A stretch of 7,058 bases of DNA from Ignavibacteriales bacterium (lineage in GTDB: Bacteria > Bacteroidota > Ignavibacteria > UBA10030 > SZUA-254): positions 2,048 to 9,105 of the forward strand of contig JACQYX010000333.1 of assembly GCA_016207985.1 (NCBI GenBank). Direction: 5' to 3'. Positions 1 to 6,424 of the stretch are shown here, one piece after another (positions within the stretch are counted from its first letter, which is position 1; every line of letters starts with the position of its first letter). A program made the translations under genes and the position numbers. The notes beneath the pieces were generated by a model that did not search any database, was not told the origin of the DNA, and saw nothing but the letters and a program-made list of their open reading frames with translations.

Positions 1-265
1 CTTCATCATCGAGACCCACGGAAGCGGTGAATCGTTTTCCTTTCCCATCCAGATTTAAAAGAAAGGTACTAATAGCATGTGTCCCAACACCTCGCTCGAA
101 TACCTGTCCGCCAACCTTGATCGGATTACCCTCGATGGACTTCTTCGCCTCAGGCGTTCCCCAGCCGCATTCCATAGCGGAAAGGTCAAGCTCATCGAGA
201 TAGACACTCTGTGCTTGCAGAATTCCTAAGGAAGATATAATAATAATTAGTAAAAGTGTTTTCAT
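1..265 (-). CDS. Secreted NPCBM-domain protein, N-terminal part; probably an alpha-galactosidase-type glycoside hydrolase
   Basis: The first 88 codons of a gene that leaves the window on the left. The ATG at 265-263 is well supported: AGGAG lies 8 nt upstream and a signal peptide follows at once (MKTLLLIIIISSLGILQAQ, likely cut after LQA). The mature part starts with SVYLDELDLSAMECGWGTP, then has GGQVFERGVGTHA (about residues 50-62) and RFTASVGLDDE at the window edge. This is the pattern of the NPCBM carbohydrate-binding module: the DLDLS opening, the FERGxGTHA strand, and the F-A-VGxDDE strand. From family knowledge, this module at the very N-terminus of a secreted protein is common on GH27 alpha-galactosidases of the FCB group, but it also occurs on other glycosidases. 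No catalytic residues fall inside the window, so the enzyme class is inference. The neighbouring mutarotase fits a galactose-releasing enzyme. The domain call is secure; the alpha-galactosidase call is moderate. Confidence 0.82.
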   Translation of the reverse strand, partial: MKTLLLIIIISSLGILQAQSVYLDELDLSAMECGWGTPEAKKSIEGNPIKVGGQVFERGVGTHAISTFLLNLDGKGKRFTASVGLDDE

Positions 266-273
266 AAAAGATA

Positions 274-278
274 CTCCT
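274..278 (-). promoter_or_regulatory. Shine-Dalgarno site of the NPCBM gene
   Basis: On the minus strand AGGAG lies 8 nt before the ATG at 265. This is a near-ideal ribosome binding site and fixes the start of the NPCBM protein. Confidence 0.75.
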
Positions 279-297
279 ATTTAATAATGAACATGCA

Positions 298-329
298 ATG
301 GATTAATGGAGTTATGGAGCAATGGATTG
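298..329. repeat. Four tandem 8-bp units with ATGGA core
   Basis: On the plus strand ATGGA occurs at 298, 306, 314 and 322, exactly 8 bp apart, giving four units of the form ATGGANNN. The first and last units lie in a 10-bp direct repeat, GCAATGGATT, at 295-304 and 319-328. On the transcribed strand this reads as TCCAT every 8 nt, in the leader just upstream of the NPCBM gene. It could be a small dispersed intergenic repeat, a multi-site operator, or replication slippage. The sequence alone does not decide. Confidence 0.6.
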
Positions 330-336
330 TTGAAGT

Positions 337-359
337 GAAATTATTCATTAAATAATTTC
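337..359. repeat. Perfect 9-bp inverted repeat, 5-nt loop
   Basis: GAAATTATT at 337-345 and AATAATTTC at 351-359 are exact reverse complements, separated by CATTA. It lies in the 156-bp gap between the DPP4 stop and the NPCBM start, next to the 8-bp repeat. The stem is nearly all A-T and no T-run follows on the minus strand, so it is a poor intrinsic terminator. An operator-like palindrome or chance in AT-rich DNA are the alternatives. Confidence 0.4.
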
Positions 360-421
360 TTCCATCCTCCAAAATTACTATTTGATAAATTTCTTAAACT
401 TTATAGAACGTTATCTCTCCT

Positions 422-2632
422 CTATTTAAACAGCTCTTCTGGAAACTCTTTTTCTAACAGATACCGATAGTAAAAACGATAATTATCATTTCGCAGATGC
501 GTTGCTTTCGTTCCACCCCAGCCATGACGCTCACCCGGGTAAAGCATGAACTCAAAATGTTTCTTAGCATCTTCTAATGCATTCACGAGCTGGATGCTGT
601 TCTGCATATGGACGTTATCATCCATAGTGCCATGAACAATACGCAGTACTCCTTTATAGCGATCAACAAAATTCATTGCGGATGCATTCTTATATCCTTC
701 AGAATTCTCCGCTGGCGTATCCATATACCGCTCGGTGTAGTGAGAATCATACAACTTGAAATCTGTTACAGAGAATAATGCGAGTCCATGCGTGAAGTAA
801 TCTGCACCGTAGGTTAATGCAAGGCATGCAACAAATCCACCGTAACTACCGCCTGTTATGCAAATCTTCGTGGAATCGATAAACGGTTTATTCCGCAGCC
901 ACTTCACAACCTCGATGTAGTCGTTCATTTCCCATTTTCCTAAACAGCGGTGCATGAGTGCTGCACCTTCTTTGCCAAAATGTCCGGAGCCGCGATGATC
1001 GATTGATACTTGAATAATGCCTTCCATAGCGAGCCATTGCCAGCGCAATCCACCCCATGAATTTGAAACTGTTGCAGAGTTGGGTCCACCGTAAATGTTA
1101 ATCAACACAGGGTATCGCTTGTTCTGATCAAAATCAGTTGGCAACGTCAAGCTCACGGGAAGATTGAAGCCATCGGCGATAGGAACACAAAACAATTCCG
1201 CTTTGGCAATTTTGTATTTCTCGAATTCTTCCGTCTTGCTGTTGCTAAGCTCCTTCGCTAATTTCCCCCGCGAATCGTAAATAGCCATGCGGGAGGGTGT
1301 TGAGATGTTTGAATAAGTCGTTATAAAATACTTACCTTTCGGGGAAAGATTGATTGAGTGTGTATAGTTGCCAAACGTCAAACGTTTTAATCCTTTCCCA
1401 GTGAAACTAATCCTGTAGAAATCGGTACTTATCGATGCTTCTTTTTTAGCAGTGAAGTAAATAATCTCGTTCCTCTCATCGACAAAGAGAATATTAGAGA
1501 CACTCCATTCCCCATCGGTAATTTGTCTGACGAGCTTTCCATCCATACTATAATGATAAAGATGTGTCCAGCCGCTCTTGTCGCTTTTGATAAGAAAGCT
1601 TTTTCCATCTTTGAGGAAATCGATTCGCTCGAACCAATCGATCCATGACTTTTGATGTTCGATGTAAACTATTTTCTTTTTCCCTGATTCGAGGTTAATA
1701 GAATAGAGAATTAACGTATCCTGCTGGCGATTCATCCATTGTGTAACGAGCTGTTTGCCATCCGGTGTCCAGAATGGCTCGCCAAAATATTGATCATCTT
1801 TCTCATTGAAATCATTCCACGTGATTTTACTATCATTTACAGAAACAATACCAAGTCGTACTTCGGGATTCGGATCGCCGGCTTTAGGATAGCGAGTGTT
1901 TTCAAGAAAACCATGCTGACCTTCAGAATTATAGAGTGGAAAGATCGGCACTTTCGTTTCATCGAACCTGTAGAAAGCTATTTGCTTGCCATTCGGCGAC
2001 CACCAGAACGCTTTGTATCGGGATGAGCGACCGAGAATTTCTTCATAATAAAGCCATGCCGCCCAACCATTGTACACCACATCGCTGCCGTCGGTTGTGC
2101 GCTGAGTTTCTTTCCCCGTCTCAAGGTCAATCGTAAAGAGATTGTGCTCTCGTGTAAATGCAACATACTTTCCATCTGGTGATAATGTTGGATTTTTCTC
2201 TTCAACAGAATTATCCGTCAACCTCTTGAATTCCTTTTTCTTCGTATCGAGGAAGTAGAGATCGTTCTCCTTTTCATAAATCAATCTATCGAACGATTCG
2301 GTGTTAGAGGAAGATCGCTCCAATATGATTCCCGAATCGACTATCGATTTAAACTGTTCGAGGTCTCTATATAAAACCTCGACTCCGGTTTTTACATCCA
2401 CCGAGTAAAGTATCTGTTTGTCATCGCCATCTTTTTTCTTCATCTCAAGGTAATGATCATCATCTGCCCAGCCGGTAATATTCGGCAAACTCTGAATAGG
2501 TTTCGGCTCAGCATTCTTGAATATTTGTTCGAATGTCAACCGTATCTTCTCCTGTGAATGGGTTGAAATAATAAAAATAAGAGTGAGAAGAATGCAACCT
2601 AAAGTGTACCGAATAGATAAAGAATATTTCAT
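422..2632 (-). CDS. Secreted dipeptidyl peptidase IV-type S9 serine peptidase
   Basis: A 736-residue exopeptidase expected to release N-terminal dipeptides, mainly Xaa-Pro or Xaa-Ala, outside the cytoplasm. The signal peptide is residues 1-27 (MKYSLSIRYTLGCILLTLIF, then IISTHSQ). A DPPIV-type beta-propeller follows (roughly 50-470), then an alpha/beta hydrolase domain (roughly 490-736). The substrate N-terminus-binding Glu pair is in WLYYEEILGR (E197, E198). The oxyanion Tyr is in INIYGGP (Y514). The nucleophile is in GGSYGGF (S596), the acid in HGTMDDNVH (D671) and the base in GERHGWGG (H703). YTERYM and the 32-residue Asp-His spacing match human DPP4. Length is normal for the family. I chose the ATG at 2632 because the frame's upstream opening at 2701 begins with TTG and would place 23 residues before the signal peptide. 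Its ribosome site (AGAG) is weak. It lies 88 bp after the mutarotase gene. Nothing looks broken. Confidence 0.93.
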   Translation of the reverse strand: MKYSLSIRYTLGCILLTLIFIISTHSQEKIRLTFEQIFKNAEPKPIQSLPNITGWADDDHYLEMKKKDGDDKQILYSVDVKTGVEVLYRDLEQFKSIVDSGIILERSSSNTESFDRLIYEKENDLYFLDTKKKEFKRLTDNSVEEKNPTLSPDGKYVAFTREHNLFTIDLETGKETQRTTDGSDVVYNGWAAWLYYEEILGRSSRYKAFWWSPNGKQIAFYRFDETKVPIFPLYNSEGQHGFLENTRYPKAGDPNPEVRLGIVSVNDSKITWNDFNEKDDQYFGEPFWTPDGKQLVTQWMNRQQDTLILYSINLESGKKKIVYIEHQKSWIDWFERIDFLKDGKSFLIKSDKSGWTHLYHYSMDGKLVRQITDGEWSVSNILFVDERNEIIYFTAKKEASISTDFYRISFTGKGLKRLTFGNYTHSINLSPKGKYFITTYSNISTPSRMAIYDSRGKLAKELSNSKTEEFEKYKIAKAELFCVPIADGFNLPVSLTLPTDFDQNKRYPVLINIYGGPNSATVSNSWGGLRWQWLAMEGIIQVSIDHRGSGHFGKEGAALMHRCLGKWEMNDYIEVVKWLRNKPFIDSTKICITGGSYGGFVACLALTYGADYFTHGLALFSVTDFKLYDSHYTERYMDTPAENSEGYKNASAMNFVDRYKGVLRIVHGTMDDNVHMQNSIQLVNALEDAKKHFEFMLYPGERHGWGGTKATHLRNDNYRFYYRYLLEKEFPEELFK

Positions 2633-2720
2633 AATGATTTCTCTAATGATTAATGAGTATAAATATTTTCCATTCTCGATATCTCCCAAAACACTTTTCA
2701 AAATAGTCGTAAATTCTGTA

Positions 2721-3851
2721 TCATTTCTTTACTGAGAATTTATATACAGTAACTTGATGATACTTCTGATTCGGTTTTAGAATCGTTGGTGGAAATTCCG
2801 GATGATTCGGTGAATCGGGAAAGTGCTGGGCTTCTAAGCAAAATCCAAAGTGCTTTCGATAAACTTTACCACCCTTTCCTGTGATTGTTCCATCTAAAAA
2901 ATTACCGGAGTAAAACTGAATACCGGGTTCTGTGGTATATACTTCCATAATCCTCCCGCTTTTCGCTTCAGTGATCCGTGCGGCAAGCGACAGACTATCT
3001 CCCTTTCGATTCAGAACATAATTGTGGTCGTATCCTCCTTCGACTTGTTTGATACGCCCTCCGATCGGATGCGATGTACGGAAATCCATCGGTATACCTT
3101 CAACACTACGCAGTTCGCCTGTGGGTATGAGGTTCTGATCAACCACAGTATATTTATCTGCATCGATCATCAATTCGTTATTAAAAACATCTCCACCACC
3201 TGCACCGACAAGATTGAAATAACTATGGTGTGTAAGATTTACTGGTGTCGGTTTATCCGTGGTTGCTTCATACTCGATTCTGAATTCATTCTCGTTTGTC
3301 AATGTGTAAATAACAACGACATTTAAATTCCCGGGATATCCTTCTTCACCATCCTTACTATTATACCTTAGCACAAGAGCAACACCATCTTCTACTCGAA
3401 TAGGATTAGCTTGCCATATAACTTTATCAAAGCCTTTGGTCCCACCGTGCAAATGATTGCCATCGTTATTTGTTGCCAATTTATATTCTTTTCCATCCAA
3501 CGTAAATTTCCCTTTCGCAATTCTATTTGCATAACGCCCAACGATACAGCCGAAGTACGGATGATCGGCAAGATACGGCTTTAAACTATCAAAGCCGAGG
3601 ACAACATCGTCACGATTACCTTTTCTATCAGGAACAAGAAGTTCCGTTACAATTCCTCCGTAGTTGATAATCTTCACAATTATTCCGCCTTTATTCGACA
3701 AGGTATAACGGTGAATAATCCGATCGTCATCTGTCTTTCCGAAGACATCACGTTGAATTCCCATACCAGATCCCTTTCCTTGTGGAAAAACTTGAAGCAG
3801 AAAAAGAAATGAAATAATTGTAATAATTTTAAAAATCTTTATGATTCTCAT
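2721..3851 (-). CDS. galM: Secreted aldose 1-epimerase (galactose mutarotase)
   Basis: A 376-residue mutarotase that interconverts alpha and beta anomers of galactose and other aldoses. Family motifs are complete and in order: GRYANRIA (105-112), NHLHGG with the general-acid/base His at 135, NLTHHSYFNL (205-214) with the second His at 209, GGYDHNYVL with a substrate-binding Asp at 275, and CLEAQHFPDSPNHP with the catalytic Glu at 340. The N-terminus is a signal peptide (MRIIKIFKIITIISFLFLLQ, then VFPQG), so the enzyme acts in the periplasm or outside rather than in the cytoplasm as in E. coli. The ATG is supported by AGAGGA 6 nt upstream. It starts only 12 bp after the esterase stop, so the two are almost surely co-transcribed. 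Family assignment is firm; galactose as the preferred sugar is inferred from the family and from the NPCBM neighbour. Confidence 0.95.
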   Translation of the reverse strand: MRIIKIFKIITIISFLFLLQVFPQGKGSGMGIQRDVFGKTDDDRIIHRYTLSNKGGIIVKIINYGGIVTELLVPDRKGNRDDVVLGFDSLKPYLADHPYFGCIVGRYANRIAKGKFTLDGKEYKLATNNDGNHLHGGTKGFDKVIWQANPIRVEDGVALVLRYNSKDGEEGYPGNLNVVVIYTLTNENEFRIEYEATTDKPTPVNLTHHSYFNLVGAGGGDVFNNELMIDADKYTVVDQNLIPTGELRSVEGIPMDFRTSHPIGGRIKQVEGGYDHNYVLNRKGDSLSLAARITEAKSGRIMEVYTTEPGIQFYSGNFLDGTITGKGGKVYRKHFGFCLEAQHFPDSPNHPEFPPTILKPNQKYHQVTVYKFSVKK

Positions 3852-3857
3852 ATGTTT

Positions 3858-3863
3858 TCCTCT
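3858..3863 (-). promoter_or_regulatory. Shine-Dalgarno site of the mutarotase gene
   Basis: AGAGGA on the minus strand directly abuts the TAA stop of the esterase and lies 6 nt before the mutarotase ATG. The whole 12-bp gap is thus used for the ribosome site, which suggests translational coupling. Confidence 0.75.
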
Positions 3864-6392
3864 TTAATTAGACTGCCAAATAAAATCGCCATTTTCTACA
3901 CTCCAGTCAAGTCCGAAGAAGCCCACTCCGAGAATACCCTTTTCACCCTTCGTAACAATATCTGAATTGAACAGTGTGAGGTCTGGTAAACCAATACCGG
4001 GACTCATGTAAGGAATGCGCGTTGTTAGCTTCATACCGACCAAACCGGAGCCGCCGATGACTGCGACGCTCGCATTTGCATTCCCTTTCCGTGGTCGAAC
4101 GAAGATGCATCCGAGTTGACTGCCCGTAAATTTCTTCCCGCCGACCGTGATAAAATTATTTCCAACCTGAATAGGACTATCATTTAACAATTTTTTCCAT
4201 GCCGAGTTTGTGTTTCGATTGCCATAAAGAATAACACTTCGGTCAGGATGTTTTGATGGATCGAAATCCTTGTCGGCAAAAATATCAATCGAGCCGTTTC
4301 CTTGATACCAAAACTTTTCAGCATCGTAGCGTGCTTTGTCGAATGCCCATTTGTTTTCTTCATCCGATCCTTGTGTGCCGTAAACAAATACGAACCGGCT
4401 GCGGAATGCCTCTTTAAAAATCCCATAGCGTCGAGAATTTTTTACATTCTGCGACGACTCGAAACATAATCGCCACTTCCCGGATTTATTCTCCAGCCAA
4501 AACTGTTGTTGATTTGGTAGGATTGGAACTCGTCCGATTTTCTGACTATCCAACTCAATTGATACCGAATCTCTTCGCTTCAACACGTCAAGATCAAAAG
4601 CGATTCTCGCTACGTTGTTCGTTGCACCTATAAATCTTTGTGTCCCTGGATCGAAACGGACAGAGACAGAGCTTATCTTAAGCTGCTCTCGCTGTGCATC
4701 AATCGTTACCCAATTATTTTTTGCAGAGATACCCGGATTTGAAGTTATGAAATTGATTTCTCTTACTCGCTCTTTTTCGGGGCGTGAATGGCGGGCAAAG
4801 AAATCGAACATCGGCGACCAATCGACACAATCGGCACTGGGCTCGTCCGATAAATCCCACCAATGCCCCACGTCTTTCTGTTCATGGTAGATGAAATCTC
4901 TGTAGTTATGTTTATTGAGCTCCTCTACCATCATTCGGGCTTGTTTAGGATAGACATTGTCATCATCCGCACCGTGAAGAATGTACATACCGAGCTGTTT
5001 ATAATTCTCGACATGCTGGAATGTCTCGCTCGGTGCGGTTGAGCGGCGAATCATCTTTCTGATGTCGGTTGTGTCTAAAGTATTCTGTCCTCGGAAACGA
5101 TAAGTCCAGAAACTTATCCATCCGGCGCTCGGTCCGATTGCAGAAAACTTGTCTGGAAATAGCGAGCCAATGTGCCACGTTCCGTGCCCACCCATTGAAT
5201 GCCCGGTTAAATATATTCTGCTTTCATCGATTTTATGACGATTTTTAACAGTATCTAGAACCTCAAGCGCATCCATTCGTCCCCAATCTTCCCAGTTGTA
5301 ACCATATGGTCGCCGATTTGTAGGTGCAACAATATGCCCCCATGATTTTAGATAATATGAACCCGATTGATTTATAGCTTCAACGCCAGCACCATGTAAT
5401 GAGAGGAAGAGTGCTTTCGGAGTATACCCGTTCGTATCGCTTGCCGGATTGATGCTATAATATTGTACACTTCCATCAATTTTGCTGATGAATGTTTCTT
5501 TGTGATTATCCTTTTTATTGAGAACTCTAAAAGGAATTGAGACTGAGTCCACCAAAACTTCTTTACCCAACTTTTTTCTTACAATTGCGACATAGATAAA
5601 CACTTTTCCAGACACTGTGAATGCATTGCCAAGAATATGAAATCCGACTTTTCTTACACTAAGCGGTTGAATGATTGGAACTTGAACTGCATTTCCATTG
5701 TGTGGATTTATTGATGCTTTGATTTGTACGTCTTTTAAAACTTCCATCGAAGCATTCACAATAACAATTGACGCCCATGTATCTATTTTTTCACCTACAA
5801 TAAAATCTGGGAGTGTCGCGTCGTAAGGATTAAACATGATAGACTTTGCGGGTGGATATAGCTTCATTTTTAAACGGCCTCTTTGACATCGAACGAGGAG
5901 CTCATTCTTGCCTTTTTCAAGAACTATTGGAAGTTTGGAATATTGAAAGTTCGGCTCCCATGTCTCCCATTTTTCTTTCAAGCCGTATGGATTTCCGGAA
6001 CGAGGAACACCGTTCACATACGCCATTTCGTTTCCCATTGCTTCGAGAATCCATATCGATTGTTTCTTCATATCGACAGAAAAATATACATAGCATCCAT
6101 TTAAAACCGAATCCGTAAACCAGCCTGTTGAATCAGCGGTAATTGTTTGCCACTCATGTTCTTCCCCATTAATAAATTTAACAGATTGACCTTTCTTTGG
6201 AGCTTTCCATTTCCCGAGTGCAAGGTTAGCTTCAACTGGATTGGGAGCTATGATAGTTTCTGTATAATCTTGGGGTAGCTGTAACGCAATTCCATCCATA
6301 AAGACAAGGGTATCTGCTTGCTGTCCTTTTAATATTATTGGAACTAAAATCATTAAATAAATTAAAACTTGGAGTTGAGCTACGCTAAACAT
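3864..6392 (-). CDS. Large secreted alpha/beta hydrolase (prolyl oligopeptidase / PHB depolymerase-like esterase family)
   Basis: An 842-residue exported serine hydrolase. It has a signal peptide at residues 1-23 (MFSVAQLQVLIYLMILVPII, then LKG). A probable galactose-binding-like beta-sandwich follows (about 55-180; WILEAMGNEMAYVNGVPRSG, then KNELLVR), and then an Ig-like stretch (about 190-290). The hydrolase domain (about 305-540) has the oxyanion segment LSLHGAG (331-336), nucleophile elbow LTGHSMGGHGTW (S399), acid loop HGADDDNVYP (D476-478) and base DVGHWWD (H510). This resembles feruloyl/acetyl-xylan esterase and PHB-depolymerase-like enzymes as much as peptidases. Residues about 545-842 form a long C-terminal region (motifs NPGISAKNNWVTIDAQ, NGSIDIFADKDFDP, GFFGLDWSVENG) that I recall from similar uncharacterised planctomycete and FCB proteins. 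The substrate is unknown; an acylated glycan is suggested by the neighbours only. The ATG has AAAGGA 7 nt upstream. It lies 32 bp after the F5/8 C gene and 12 bp before the mutarotase. The triad is intact. Confidence 0.85.
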   Translation of the reverse strand: MFSVAQLQVLIYLMILVPIILKGQQADTLVFMDGIALQLPQDYTETIIAPNPVEANLALGKWKAPKKGQSVKFINGEEHEWQTITADSTGWFTDSVLNGCYVYFSVDMKKQSIWILEAMGNEMAYVNGVPRSGNPYGLKEKWETWEPNFQYSKLPIVLEKGKNELLVRCQRGRLKMKLYPPAKSIMFNPYDATLPDFIVGEKIDTWASIVIVNASMEVLKDVQIKASINPHNGNAVQVPIIQPLSVRKVGFHILGNAFTVSGKVFIYVAIVRKKLGKEVLVDSVSIPFRVLNKKDNHKETFISKIDGSVQYYSINPASDTNGYTPKALFLSLHGAGVEAINQSGSYYLKSWGHIVAPTNRRPYGYNWEDWGRMDALEVLDTVKNRHKIDESRIYLTGHSMGGHGTWHIGSLFPDKFSAIGPSAGWISFWTYRFRGQNTLDTTDIRKMIRRSTAPSETFQHVENYKQLGMYILHGADDDNVYPKQARMMVEELNKHNYRDFIYHEQKDVGHWWDLSDEPSADCVDWSPMFDFFARHSRPEKERVREINFITSNPGISAKNNWVTIDAQREQLKISSVSVRFDPGTQRFIGATNNVARIAFDLDVLKRRDSVSIELDSQKIGRVPILPNQQQFWLENKSGKWRLCFESSQNVKNSRRYGIFKEAFRSRFVFVYGTQGSDEENKWAFDKARYDAEKFWYQGNGSIDIFADKDFDPSKHPDRSVILYGNRNTNSAWKKLLNDSPIQVGNNFITVGGKKFTGSQLGCIFVRPRKGNANASVAVIGGSGLVGMKLTTRIPYMSPGIGLPDLTLFNSDIVTKGEKGILGVGFFGLDWSVENGDFIWQSN

Positions 6393-6399
6393 CTTTTTA

Positions 6400-6405
6400 T
6401 CCTTT
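6400..6405 (-). promoter_or_regulatory. Shine-Dalgarno site of the esterase gene
   Basis: AAAGGA on the minus strand lies 7 nt before the ATG at 6392 and within the 32-bp gap after the upstream gene. It supports the chosen start, which begins directly with a signal peptide. Confidence 0.7.
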
Positions 6406-6424
6406 ACAGTTAATAAATTTAGGA

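Noticed and set aside
337..359. Rho-independent terminator after DPP4
   Set aside because: The stem is almost all A-T and no run of T follows on the minus strand.
1739..2136. Plus-strand open frames opposite the DPP4 gene
   Set aside because: They are antisense to a gene with complete family motifs, have no recognisable domain, and their composition is that of a reversed coding strand.
2633..2701. TTG-initiated 23-residue N-terminal extension of the DPP4 gene
   Set aside because: The start would be TTG, with no ribosome site, and would put charged residues in front of a normal signal peptide. The ATG at 2632 is the natural start.
2633..2720. Bacteroidota-type promoter before DPP4 (TTG, about 21 bp, then TATTTATA)
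   Set aside because: The -7 box lacks the usual TAnnTTTG form and such matches are common in AT-rich gaps; too weak to annotate.
3024..3326. Plus-strand open frame opposite the mutarotase
   Set aside because: Antisense shadow of a well-supported gene; no family resemblance.
4184..4426. Minus-strand 80-residue frame inside the esterase gene
   Set aside because: Lies entirely within the esterase in another frame; no ribosome site or recognisable motif.
5846..6118. Two overlapping plus-strand frames opposite the esterase N-terminal region
   Set aside because: Antisense shadows; they overlap each other and have no homology I can recognise.
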